Source of the DNA: an uncultured Roseovarius sp.
GTDB taxonomy: Bacteria > Pseudomonadota > Alphaproteobacteria > Rhodobacterales > Rhodobacteraceae
Assembly: GCA_934501475.1 (NCBI GenBank)
Contig: CAKSUL010000006.1
Span: forward strand, 1 to 55,957
DNA length: 55,957 nucleotides
Reading direction: 5' to 3'
Part shown: positions 8,239 through 16,004 of the stretch, piece by piece
How positions within the stretch are numbered: the first letter of the stretch is position 1
Layout of the letters: each line of letters begins with the position of its first letter
Notes under the pieces: model-generated
Databases searched by the model: none
Seen by the model: the letters and a program-made list of their open reading frames with translations, nothing else
What the model was told of the DNA's origin: nothing
Made by a program: the position numbers and the translations under genes

Positions 8239-8745
8239 TCAGGCGGCCTTGTCGCTGGGGTGGCGGAAGATCTGGCAGGGCTTGCCCAGCAGGGTCGTTT
8301 CGCGCTCGAAATTGGCGCCAAGCCGGTGCGCCAGGCGGATCGAGCGGATGTTCTGGCGGTCGATATAGGAAATCACCCGGTCCAGCCCCTGATGGCTGGC
8401 CCCATAGTGACGCGCGGCGCGCACCGCCTGAAAGGCCAGGTTCTGCCCCTCGAAACCGTCATAGATATGCCAGCCCAGTTCCGGTTCGTCCCAGCCATCG
8501 TTCAGGATCATCCCGACCCGGCCCACGACGTCACCGGTTGCGCGATGCTCGATGATCCACATGCCGAAACCGCGCAGCGCCCAATGGCCGATCCCGGCCA
8601 GAAACGCGCGCCAACTGTCCCAGCGGTCATGCGGCCCGCCCACAAAGGCGGCGCGGCTGGAGGCGCCGAACCGGGCGAAAGCGTCAAAATCATCTTCATG
8701 ATAGCCGCGCAGGATCAGGTCCGTTGTGTCGACGACAGGGATCAT
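8239..8745 (-). CDS. GNAT family N-acetyltransferase (tandem copy 2)
   Basis: A 168-residue GNAT. The start at 8745 makes an ATGA overlap with copy 1 and gives the family N-terminus TTDLILRGYHEDDFDAF; the frame extends 11 codons further but inside copy 1. The acetyl-CoA loop is GFEGQNLAFQAVRAARHYG and the C-terminal motif NIRSIRLAHRLGA. The middle portion IGHWALRGFGMWIIE is shared almost word for word with copy 1 (IGHWALHGYGYFTME). The Q-N-L replacing the usual R-G-x-G in the pyrophosphate-binding loop is a mild departure from the family. The target is unknown. Confidence 0.85.
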   Translation of the reverse strand: MIPVVDTTDLILRGYHEDDFDAFARFGASSRAAFVGGPHDRWDSWRAFLAGIGHWALRGFGMWIIEHRATGDVVGRVGMILNDGWDEPELGWHIYDGFEGQNLAFQAVRAARHYGASHQGLDRVISYIDRQNIRSIRLAHRLGANFERETTLLGKPCQIFRHPSDKAA

Positions 8746-9311
8746 GCATAGGCCTCGGGCGAGCCGTCGCTGTCGCAATCAAGCGCGAGATCGCCGGGCG
8801 AGGGATGCCGGTAAAGCAGATCGACGCCCATTTCGACATTGGTGTAGCTGCGTTCGAACCACGCGCCCATCCGTTCGGCCAGCGCGATGGAGCGGGTGTT
8901 TCCCGGCACGATATTGGAGGTCAGCGTGTTGAAGCCCAGATCGCGGTAGGCCCAGTCGCGCACCCGCAACGCCCCCTCGCAAGCCAGGCCGCGCCCCTCG
9001 TAGCCTTCAAAGACGACCCAGCCCAGTTCCGGTTCGGGCCAGCCTTCGGGGTTCCAGAGGCCGGTGATGCCGCAGGCTTCGCCGGTGTCCTTGAGTTCCA
9101 TGGTGAAATAGCCATAGCCGTGCAGCGCCCAATGGCCGATATTGAGCGCGAACCAGCGCCACGCCTTGGGGCGGTCGGGCATCGAGCCAAAGCCCTCGGC
9201 GCGCTCCTGATCGGTGAGGAAGGCGGCGAGCGGGTCGAAATCGCGCGCCTCGAACCCGCGCAGGATCATGCGCTCGGTCTCAAGGCGGGGCGGGTCGAGC
9301 GTCAGGGTCAT
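8742..9311 (-). CDS. GNAT family N-acetyltransferase (tandem copy 1)
   Basis: A 189-residue GNAT. The ATG at 9311 begins MTLTLDPPRLETERMILRGF, the usual start; the frame is open 39 codons upstream without family similarity. The acetyl-CoA loop YEGRGLACEGALRVRDWA and the NTRSIALAERMGAWFE ending are intact. It is the first of three overlapping paralogues downstream of ffh and is separated from ffh by 131 bp that contain an A/T-rich repeated motif (9412-9436). No strong ribosome binding site is visible upstream. Confidence 0.85.
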   Translation of the reverse strand: MTLTLDPPRLETERMILRGFEARDFDPLAAFLTDQERAEGFGSMPDRPKAWRWFALNIGHWALHGYGYFTMELKDTGEACGITGLWNPEGWPEPELGWVVFEGYEGRGLACEGALRVRDWAYRDLGFNTLTSNIVPGNTRSIALAERMGAWFERSYTNVEMGVDLLYRHPSPGDLALDCDSDGSPEAYA

Positions 9312-9411
9312 GGCAACGTGATCCGATGGGCGCGCGGGGGCGCGGCATGGGGCGATGTGCAGCGGGCGCGACGCGACAGGCGAGAAGGGCGCGTGGGCTG
9401 CGCGGTTGCGC

Positions 9412-9436
9412 TGAGGTATTTTTGCCAAGAAAAAGT
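9412..9436. repeat. A/T-rich intergenic motif, copy 1
   Basis: Plus-strand text begins TGAGGTATTTTTGCCAAG and ends AAAAAGT. A close relative lies at 19772-19794 (TGAGTATTTGTGCAAAGA then AGAAG). Both are just downstream of a minus-strand stop codon, here 6 bp past ffh. I recall similar sequences downstream of many Rhodobacteraceae genes. The role is not known; a U-rich 3'-end signal on the minus strand is one possibility. Confidence 0.5.
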
Positions 9437-9442
9437 CATGGG

Positions 9443-10939
9443 TTATTTCTTTTTGCCGAAGCCGGACAGGCCGGGCGGCAGGCCCATGCCGCCACCCATG
9501 CCACCGGGGAATGCGCCGCCCATTTTCCGGGCGGCCTGTTCGAGCGTCTTCTGGTCCATGCCGGCGGCCATGTCCTCGGGGGTGGCGCCTTTGCCGAACA
9601 TGCCTTTCATGGCCTGTTTGAGCATCCCGCCCTTGCCCATCTTGCCCATCTTTTTCATCATGTCGCCCATCTGGCGCTGCATCTTGAGCAGGCGGTTGAG
9701 TTCCTGCACGTCGAGGCCGGCACCCTTGGCGATGCGTTTCTTGCGGCTGGCCTGCAGGATCTGCGGGTTGGCGCGTTCCTTTTTGGTCATCGACTGGATC
9801 AGGGCGATCTGGCGCACGAGGACCTTGTCGTCGAACCCGGCCTCCTGCACCTGTTTGGCCATCTTGCCCATGCCGGGCATCATGCCCATCACGCCTTCCA
9901 TGCCGCCCATTTTCTGCATCTGTTCCAGCTGCATGCGCAGGTCGTTCATGTTGAACTGACCCTTCTGGAAGCGCTTCATCATGCGCTCGGCCTGTTCGGC
10001 CTCGATCGTGTTCTGGGCCTTTTCGACCAGGCTGACGATATCGCCCATGCCAAGGATGCGCCCGGCGATGCGTTCCGGCTCGAACGTCTCGATCGCGTCC
10101 ATCTTTTCGCCGAGGCCGACAAAGCGGATCGGCTTGCCGGTCACCGCGCGCATCGAGAGCGCGGCGCCACCGCGCCCGTCGCCATCCATGCGCGTCAGGA
10201 CCACGCCGGTGACGCCGATCTTGGCGTCGAATTCGGTTGCCACGTTGACCGCGTCCTGACCGGTCAGCCCGTCGACCACCAGCAGGGTCTCGCGTGGTTT
10301 GGCCACATCGCGCACGGCGGCGGCCTGCGCGATCAGTTCGGCGTCGATATGCAGGCGCCCCGCAGTGTCGAGCATGTAGACGTCATAGCCACCCAGCGAC
10401 GCCTGTGTCCTGGCGCGTCTGGCGATCTGGACCGGGTCTTCGCCCTTGACGATCGGCAGGGTATCGACGCCGATCTGTTTGCCCAGGATGGCCAGTTGTT
10501 CCATCGCGGCGGGGCGGTTCACGTCCAGGGACGCCATCAGCACGCGTTTGCCTTCGCGCTCTTTCAGGCGCTTGGCCAGTTTGGCGGTGGTGGTCGTCTT
10601 GCCCGAGCCCTGCAGCCCGACCATCAGGATCGGGGCGGGCGGGTTGTCGATCTTGAGTGCGCCGGGATCACCGTCGCCGGTGAGTGTGGCGACAAGCGCG
10701 TCATGCACGATCTTGACGACCTGCTGACCCGGTGTCACCGATTTGGTCACCGACTGGCCGGTCGCCTGTTCCTGCACGCGGGCCACGAAATCGCGCGCCA
10801 CGGGCAGCGACACATCGGCCTCGAGCAGGGCGACGCGCACCTCGCGCAGGGCGGTCTTGACATCGTCCTCGGAGAGCGCGCCCTGTTTGGTGAGGCGATC
10901 AAGGACGCCGGAGAGGCGTTCGGACAGGTTTTCAAACAT
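9443..10939 (-). CDS. ffh: Signal recognition particle protein Ffh
   Basis: The GTPase of the signal recognition particle, which binds signal peptides of nascent membrane proteins together with 4.5S RNA and docks on FtsY. The 498-residue protein has the N domain (1-90), the NG-domain P-loop GLQGSGKTT at 108-116, the DTAGRLH and TRMDGDGRGGAALS segments, and from about residue 300 the methionine-rich M domain (MQLEQMQKMGGMEGVMGMMPGM and a glycine/methionine-rich C-terminus). AAGGAG lies about eight bases before the ATG. It heads the minus-strand block; the divergent neighbour is a LysR gene 298 bp away. The 4.5S RNA gene was not found in this window. Confidence 0.97.
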   Translation of the reverse strand: MFENLSERLSGVLDRLTKQGALSEDDVKTALREVRVALLEADVSLPVARDFVARVQEQATGQSVTKSVTPGQQVVKIVHDALVATLTGDGDPGALKIDNPPAPILMVGLQGSGKTTTTAKLAKRLKEREGKRVLMASLDVNRPAAMEQLAILGKQIGVDTLPIVKGEDPVQIARRARTQASLGGYDVYMLDTAGRLHIDAELIAQAAAVRDVAKPRETLLVVDGLTGQDAVNVATEFDAKIGVTGVVLTRMDGDGRGGAALSMRAVTGKPIRFVGLGEKMDAIETFEPERIAGRILGMGDIVSLVEKAQNTIEAEQAERMMKRFQKGQFNMNDLRMQLEQMQKMGGMEGVMGMMPGMGKMAKQVQEAGFDDKVLVRQIALIQSMTKKERANPQILQASRKKRIAKGAGLDVQELNRLLKMQRQMGDMMKKMGKMGKGGMLKQAMKGMFGKGATPEDMAAGMDQKTLEQAARKMGGAFPGGMGGGMGLPPGLSGFGKKK

Positions 10940-11237
10940 CTCGCAGGCTCCTTTTATGCCGCTGCCATTTCAAATTCTGGTTGCCCCAACGTAAGAGCGA
11001 CCGGCCCAAATGCCAATGTCCCCCGTGGGCGCAACGCGCTGACGGAGGGCGATCCCGGCCAGAGGCCATGGGACCGGAAGCATGACAGACTCCCGGAGTT
11101 GGGCTGCGTTTAGCGTCGGGCGGTCGTGGTGTCAATATGTGCCGGGGGCATTTGGGCCATTGCGTTTCAGAACATGTTTCACCACATTTCCGCTTGATGT
11201 TGAGAATTGCACAGGACCGGGCCGGGGAACACTGCCG

Positions 11238-12155
11238 ATGGACAATTGGGATGAGATCAGGACCGCCTTCAATGTCGCGCGGGTGGGCACCGTCAGCGGC
11301 GCGGCCGAGGCGATGGGCGTGCATCATGCCACGGTGATCCGCCATATCGACGCGCTGGAGGGGCGGCTGGGTGTCAGGCTGTTTCAGCGCCATGCGCGCG
11401 GCTATACCGCGACCGAGGCCGGTGAGGATCTGTTGCGCGTGGCACAGGCCACGGATGAGCAGTTCAGCCAGTTGGCCGGGCGGATCAAGGGGCGCGGCGA
11501 TGCGGTGTCGGGGGAGTTGGTGGTGACGTCGCTGGGCGCGTTGGGGCATCTTCTGGTGCCGGCGCTGGCGGCGTTTCAGCGCCTCTACCCGGATCTGAGC
11601 GTGCGGTTTCTGACCGGGGCGCGCCTGTTTCGGCTGGAATATGGCGAGGCCCATGTTGCGATCCGCGCCGGGCGCGCGCCCGATCAGCCGGACAATGTGG
11701 TTCAGCCCTTTCATCAACTGGACAACGCCCTGTTCGCCAGTGCCGGCTATGTGGCGCAGCATGGCTGCCCCGCTGATCTGTCCGAATATGGAAATCACCG
11801 CTTTGTCGGGATGGGCGATCTGAAATCCCGCGCGCCCTTTGCCCGCTGGATGCGCGAGAATATCCCGGCCGAGCGGATCGTGTTCCGCAGTGGCGACGAC
11901 CATGCCCAGCACCGCGCGATTGCCGAAGGGGTCGGGATCGGGTTCATGTCGCGGCTTCAGGCGGCCGAGTTGGGCGATCTGGTCGAGGTGCATCCCGCGC
12001 TGGACGAATGGTGCACGCAATTATGGCTGGTCACGCATATGGACCTGCACCGCACCGCCAAGGTGCAGACCCTGCTGACGTTCCTCAAGGACACGGCAAA
12101 GGACTGGGACAGGCGCAGCGGGCCGGGGCATGACAGCACCGCCGGGGAGAGTTAG
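11238..12155 (+). CDS. LysR family transcriptional regulator
   Basis: A 305-residue regulator. The winged-helix DNA-binding domain is at residues 1-62 (FNVARVGTVSGAAEAMGVHHATVIRHIDALEGRLGVRLFQRHARGYTATEAG broken over the usual helices), followed by the periplasmic-binding-like effector domain. The ATG at 11238 gives the standard length; the frame is open 52 codons upstream, without similarity. It is divergent from ffh and convergent with the sugar transferase, so no target gene is obvious. Its stop codon is inside an inverted repeat arm (12153-12268). Confidence 0.9.
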   Translation: MDNWDEIRTAFNVARVGTVSGAAEAMGVHHATVIRHIDALEGRLGVRLFQRHARGYTATEAGEDLLRVAQATDEQFSQLAGRIKGRGDAVSGELVVTSLGALGHLLVPALAAFQRLYPDLSVRFLTGARLFRLEYGEAHVAIRAGRAPDQPDNVVQPFHQLDNALFASAGYVAQHGCPADLSEYGNHRFVGMGDLKSRAPFARWMRENIPAERIVFRSGDDHAQHRAIAEGVGIGFMSRLQAAELGDLVEVHPALDEWCTQLWLVTHMDLHRTAKVQTLLTFLKDTAKDWDRRSGPGHDSTAGES

Positions 12156-12268
12156 CGCATGTTGCGTTGAATTGAATTCACCAATCGCCGTGAACGCATT
12201 TGCCCTGCGCACGCTGCGGCGCGGCGGCTGGTGAGCGCCTGAATCCTGGCAAACGCAACACGCTCTAG
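12153..12268. repeat. Imperfect inverted repeat that contains both stop codons of a convergent gene pair
   Basis: The left arm begins TAGCGCATGTTGCGTT at 12153 and the right arm, read on the minus strand from 12267, begins TAGAGCGTGTTGCGTT: 14 of 16 positions match, and a GAATTCA/GGATTCA block follows in both. The TAG of lysR (12153-12155) and the TAG of the sugar transferase (12265-12267) are the first bases of the two arms. About 60-70 bp lie between the arms. Similar palindromes occur dispersed in Rhodobacteraceae genomes (memory). It may act as a bidirectional terminator, although neither strand has a T run. Confidence 0.6.
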
Positions 12269-12870
12269 CGCAGTTTCCTGAACACCGTGCCCAGCATGAT
12301 GCGCATGTCGAAACACAGGTTGCGGTTGTCCTGATAGATCAGGTCAAGGCGCGCCTTGCGGGGCACGCAGGCCCTTGTATAGATCGCCTCGGTTTCTTCG
12401 GCGCTCTGGCTGGCGGCGAGCAGCATTTCCTCATGGGCATGGAACCTGGACGAGGCCAGCCCGGTGATGCCGGGCCGGGATCTGAGCACGCGCGCGTAAA
12501 GCTCGGGGAATTGCTCGACATATTGGCGCAGCGGCGGGCGCGGCCCGACAAAGCTGATGTCGCCGCGCAGCACGTTCCACAATTGCGGCAGTTCATCCAG
12601 ACGCGTGCGGCGCAGGAAATGGCCGGTCCTGGTGATCCGGTCCGATTTGTTTCCGCCCGACACGCCGCTGTCGCCGCTTGCGGGTTTCATGCTGCGGAAC
12701 TTGACCAGGCCAAAGCCCACGGTCGGGGATTTCATCCGCTCGGATATATAAAGCACCGGGCGGCCGTCCTTGATCAGGATGCACAGCGCCACGATCACGA
12801 TGACGGGCAGCAACAGCAATGACAGGATGACGGCAACCACAAGATCGAAAATGCGTTTTGAGGCTGTCAT
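12265..12870 (-). CDS. Sugar transferase (polyprenyl-phosphate glycosyl-1-phosphate transferase)
   Basis: A 201-residue member of the bacterial sugar transferase family, which transfers a sugar-1-phosphate to undecaprenyl phosphate and so starts a polysaccharide repeat unit. One membrane (re-entrant) helix lies at residues 7-34 (FDLVVAVILSLLLLPVIVI). The catalytic core has VKFRSMKP, the RTRLDELPQLWNVLRGDIS loop and FVGPRPPL; the R-x-x-x-P ending RSRPGITGLASSR follows. The length matches the short form without the N-terminal membrane bundle. It is the natural partner of the capsule genes at 22180-26858 and perhaps of the CDP-sugar cassette. Its gene overlaps the open frame of the upstream epimerase. 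Confidence 0.92.
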   Translation of the reverse strand: MTASKRIFDLVVAVILSLLLLPVIVIVALCILIKDGRPVLYISERMKSPTVGFGLVKFRSMKPASGDSGVSGGNKSDRITRTGHFLRRTRLDELPQLWNVLRGDISFVGPRPPLRQYVEQFPELYARVLRSRPGITGLASSRFHAHEEMLLAASQSAEETEAIYTRACVPRKARLDLIYQDNRNLCFDMRIMLGTVFRKLR

Positions 12871-13435
12871 TTACCCGTATCTCTTCCATTCCGCGATCAG
12901 CCTGCGGCGCGTTCAGCAACAGTGAATCGGCCCCCGCGACGTTGCCGATCCGCAGGCAGCACACCTCAAGCCCGGCATCGCGAAAGGGGCGCGCCGCCTG
13001 TTCCATCCGCAGCTTCGAGGCGCCATAGGCGTTGAGCGGGGTGCAGGGCGCATCCTCGGCCATTGCGGTGCCGCTGCCCGCGCCATAGACCGCCGATGAC
13101 GACGCCAGCAGCACCCGGCGCACCCCGAGCGATTGCGCGGCGTCCAGATATGATCGGGCAATGGTGACGTTGTCGTCCATGTCCGCGCCGGTTGCGGGCG
13201 TGGTTCCGGCCAGCACGACAAGGCAGGTGATCGCGCCGTTTTCCTCGGACCAGCGCGCCAGAGGGGCGGGGCCGTTGGCCACATTCCAGATGACGTCATT
13301 GCCTGACGCCGTGGCCGGGGCGCTGCGGTATTGGGCCGGATCGTTGCGCCAGGCGGCATCGCTTGCGCGCCATGCCCTGAGCACCATGCGCCCGATGCGC
13401 CCCGAACTGCCGATGAATAGCGATTTTGCGGTCAT
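12593..13435 (-). CDS. NAD-dependent epimerase/dehydratase, C-terminally eroded
   Basis: An SDR-fold sugar nucleotide epimerase/reductase. The N-terminal half is convincing: SLFIGSSGRIGRMVLRAW (glycine-rich NAD loop), VLLASSSAVYG, the YGASKLRMEQ pair Y-x3-K and the CLRIGNVAGADSLLLN segment. About residue 185 the similarity ends; the frame stays open for another 100 codons only because it runs out of frame across the sugar transferase gene, and this part (arginine/histidine-rich) looks like shadow translation. Family members usually continue with a substrate-binding region after GNVAGAD. So the gene has probably lost its 3' part, perhaps in a deletion that fused it to the sugar transferase promoter region. 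The true functional extent is about 12870-13435. Confidence 0.6.
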   Translation of the reverse strand: MTAKSLFIGSSGRIGRMVLRAWRASDAAWRNDPAQYRSAPATASGNDVIWNVANGPAPLARWSEENGAITCLVVLAGTTPATGADMDDNVTIARSYLDAAQSLGVRRVLLASSSAVYGAGSGTAMAEDAPCTPLNAYGASKLRMEQAARPFRDAGLEVCCLRIGNVAGADSLLLNAPQADRGMEEIRVNDSLKTHFRSCGCRHPVIAVAARHRDRGAVHPDQGRPPGALYIRADEIPDRGLWPGQVPQHETRKRRQRRVGRKQIGPDHQDRPFPAPHASG

Positions 13436-13576
13436 GGTCCCCGTTTCACATGTCTGCAAGGCGATGTCGCGCCTGCCGAACGTGACCGGCGCGCGCATAG
13501 CCATGCAGATGCGCGCGCGTGAAGTCCATGAAAAAGATCCCGCGCAGGGCGGCGCGCCGCGGAGTAAAGGCCGCGG

Positions 13577-14554
13577 TCAGGCGGATCGGTCGTGGCGTGC
13601 CTTGGCCAGAACGCAGAGCAGTTCGAACATGATCGAAACGCCGACCCATGCGGTGCCGCCCGACGGATCGAAGGGCGGTGACACCTCGACCAGATCGGCC
13701 CCGACCAGATTCAGCCCCTCAAGCGCGCGCACCAGTTGCTGCGCCTCGAACGTGGTGAATCCGCCGATTTCCGGCGTGCCGGTGCCGGGCGCATAGGCGG
13801 GGTCGATACAGTCGATGTCAAAGCTGACATAGGTGGGCTGATCGCCGACGATGGCACGGGCCTCGTCCATGACCGACGCGACGCCGCGCTCGTTGAACTC
13901 TTCTATCTCGATGATCCGCACGCCCTGATCCAATGCCCAGTCGAAATCGGTCACATCATATTTGACGCCGCGAATGCCGATCTGGATGGTGCGCTTGGGA
14001 TCGAGGTAGCCGCCCTCGATCGCGCGGCGGAACGGGGTGCCGTGGGTATAGCGGCTGTTGCCGAAATAGCTGTCGTTCATGTCGGTATGGGCGTCGAAAT
14101 GGATCATGCCGACGGGGGCCGCCGCCCCGACCGCGCGCAGGATCGGAAACGAGATCAGGTGATCGCCCCCTGCGGTCATCGGCAAGATGTTCTTTGACAC
14201 CATGTCGGCATAGAACTCCGTGATCAGGTCCAGCGATTCCATCAGATCAATCGGGTTGATCGGCGAATCCCCCATATCGGCGCAATTCACCAGCGCAAAA
14301 GGATTGATGCCGCTGCGCGGATGCGTCGTGCGCACCATGGTCGAGAGGTCACGCAACTGGCGCGGCCCGTGACGCGGCCCCGGCCGGTTCGAGGTGCCAC
14401 CGTCAAAGGGCACGCCAACGATGCCGATATCCGCGTCCTTTGCCATGTCCTGCGCGAGGTCCACGAAAGGAAGCCGCATGAAGGTGGGCATCCCGGCGAA
14501 ACGGGGGGTTATCATGCCTGAAATCGGCTGGAATCGGGTATCTTTGGGGGTCAT
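13577..14554 (-). CDS. Ureohydrolase (agmatinase/guanidinobutyrase family)
   Basis: A 325-residue manganese-dependent ureohydrolase that splits a guanidino compound into urea and an amine. The metal ligands are H132 (GGDH), D154/H156/D158 (DAHTD) and D246/D248 (SFDIDCIDP). The N-terminal PRFAGMPTFMRLP and the C-terminal CDLVEVSPP-like VSPPFD.SG.TA segments resemble Pseudomonas guanidinobutyrase (GbuA) and guanidinopropionase (GpuA) more than E. coli agmatinase, by my recollection of those proteins. A divergent LysR gene 109 bp away mirrors gbuR/gpuR. The adjacent UspA and TRAP transporter suggest uptake of the substrate. Agmatine cannot be excluded. Confidence 0.85.
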   Translation of the reverse strand: MTPKDTRFQPISGMITPRFAGMPTFMRLPFVDLAQDMAKDADIGIVGVPFDGGTSNRPGPRHGPRQLRDLSTMVRTTHPRSGINPFALVNCADMGDSPINPIDLMESLDLITEFYADMVSKNILPMTAGGDHLISFPILRAVGAAAPVGMIHFDAHTDMNDSYFGNSRYTHGTPFRRAIEGGYLDPKRTIQIGIRGVKYDVTDFDWALDQGVRIIEIEEFNERGVASVMDEARAIVGDQPTYVSFDIDCIDPAYAPGTGTPEIGGFTTFEAQQLVRALEGLNLVGADLVEVSPPFDPSGGTAWVGVSIMFELLCVLAKARHDRSA

Positions 14555-14662
14555 GCGGCTTTCTCGCTATGTGAAACAGGGATGTCGGGCCGGATGTTGC
14601 CATGGGTTGAAATATCTATAAACTCGGAAGGATTGTCGCTCAGTTCAAGAAAGTCAGACGTA

Positions 14663-15592
14663 ATGGCCAGCCCGCCCCCCCGGCTCAGCGATATTGATAT
14701 CAAGCTGTTGCGGATATTCTGCTCGATCGTCGAATGTGGCGGTTTCACGCAGGCGCAGATCGAACTGAACCTCGCCCGCTCGACCATCAGCACGCATATG
14801 TCCAATCTGGAGACGCGGCTGGGATTCCGGCTGTGTCGGCGCGGGCGCGGCGGGTTTGCGCTGACCTCGCGGGGGCGGGTGGTCTATGACGCCTCGCGGG
14901 CGCTTTTGTCCTCGGTCGAGGGCTATCACGCCCGCATCACGCAACTGCGCGAACAGATCGTCGGGGAAATCACCGTCGGGGTGGTGGACAATATCATCAC
15001 CAACGCCAATTGCCGCCTGTCCGGCGCGATTGATGAGGCCTATGGCACATCGCAGGATCTGCGCATCATCCTGCGCGTCGCCCAGCCCGATCAGGTCGAG
15101 GAACAATTGATCCGTGGCCATTTGCAGATGGCGGTCATTCCGGGGACCGTCACGCGCAAGAATATCTCGCAGAACGTGCTGTTTTCCGAAACGCAGCGTC
15201 TTTATTGCGGGCGCGGTCATCCGCTGTTTGACGCCGATCCGGCCGATATCACGCCCGATCTGATTGCCGTGCAGGATTTTGTGCGGCGCGGTTTCGTGTC
15301 AACGCTGACGCCCTATTCGTCGATCTTCAAACGCCCGGCGATTGCGGTGTCGCATCAGATGGAGGGGCTGGCCCATTTCGTGCTGAGCGGGCGCTGCCTG
15401 GGGTTCCTCCCCGAGGATTACACCCGCTATTGGGTGGATCGCGGTGAGATGCGCGTCCTGCTGCCCGAGCAGATCCAGTTCCAGGTGCCGATCTGCATTG
15501 CGCGCGACGAAAGCGTCGAACATTCCCTTGCCGCCAGCCATGTCTATGACATGATCATGCAGGCGCATCAGCAAGATCCCGAAACAGCTTAA
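14663..15592 (+). CDS. LysR family transcriptional regulator, divergent from the ureohydrolase
   Basis: A 309-residue regulator. The DNA-binding domain begins LSDIDIKLLRIFCSIVECGG and continues through FTQAQIELNLARSTISTHMSNLETRLGFRLC, followed by the effector domain. The ATG at 14663 matches the family length; an upstream ATG at 14582 would add 27 residues without LysR character. The divergent arrangement with the ureohydrolase and the position next to UspA/TRAP suggests it controls one or both. Its stop overlaps that of the convergent usp gene by 4 nt. Confidence 0.9.
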   Translation: MASPPPRLSDIDIKLLRIFCSIVECGGFTQAQIELNLARSTISTHMSNLETRLGFRLCRRGRGGFALTSRGRVVYDASRALLSSVEGYHARITQLREQIVGEITVGVVDNIITNANCRLSGAIDEAYGTSQDLRIILRVAQPDQVEEQLIRGHLQMAVIPGTVTRKNISQNVLFSETQRLYCGRGHPLFDADPADITPDLIAVQDFVRRGFVSTLTPYSSIFKRPAIAVSHQMEGLAHFVLSGRCLGFLPEDYTRYWVDRGEMRVLLPEQIQFQVPICIARDESVEHSLAASHVYDMIMQAHQQDPETA

Positions 15593-15993
15593 CGCAGGAC
15601 GTGAACCGAACAGGTGGCATGGCGCACCACGCGCGCCGCGGTCGAGCCAAGCAGGAAATGCTGAAGGCCGGGTTTATGCGATGCGATCACGATGCAATCC
15701 GCGCCTTCATGATGGGCGAAATCGGTGATCGCCCAGCCGGCCCGCCCCGGAATGACGACATAGCGCGCATTTTCCGTGTCCGCGACACGCTCGGCCAGGA
15801 TGGATTTGACGTGGTTCTCGGCGTCCTGAACCTGGCTGTCGGTGATATACTGGCGCACCGCGCGCGGGATTGGCTCGAGCGCGTGAATGGCGATGATCTC
15901 GCCGCCCTCGGCGCGCAGGCTCCGGGCGATGTCCATCGCTCTTGAGCCGACGCCGTGATCCAGCGCCATCGGGACGATGATTTTCCTGTACAT
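15589..15993 (-). CDS. Universal stress protein, TRAP-associated
   Basis: A 134-residue UspA domain protein. The ATP-binding residues are visible: the start YRKIIVPMALDHG, the V-I-P-G-x-A region and the C-terminal SHKPGLQHFLLGSTAARVVRHA, which contains G-x2-x9-G-S/T. The Usp of the ectoine TRAP system (TeaD) regulates transport and is encoded next to it; here the gene is 11 bp after dctM, in the same direction, so a similar role is plausible. The substrate link is inference. Confidence 0.88.
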   Translation of the reverse strand: MYRKIIVPMALDHGVGSRAMDIARSLRAEGGEIIAIHALEPIPRAVRQYITDSQVQDAENHVKSILAERVADTENARYVVIPGRAGWAITDFAHHEGADCIVIASHKPGLQHFLLGSTAARVVRHATCSVHVLR

Positions 15994-16004
15994 GCCGACC
16001 CTCT

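Noticed and set aside
9443..9980. Apparent low-complexity Met/Gly repeats
   Set aside because: Normal M domain of Ffh.
9326..11113. 595-residue open frame on the plus strand opposite ffh
   Set aside because: Histidine/leucine-rich mirror of the methionine-rich ffh codons; not a repeat protein.
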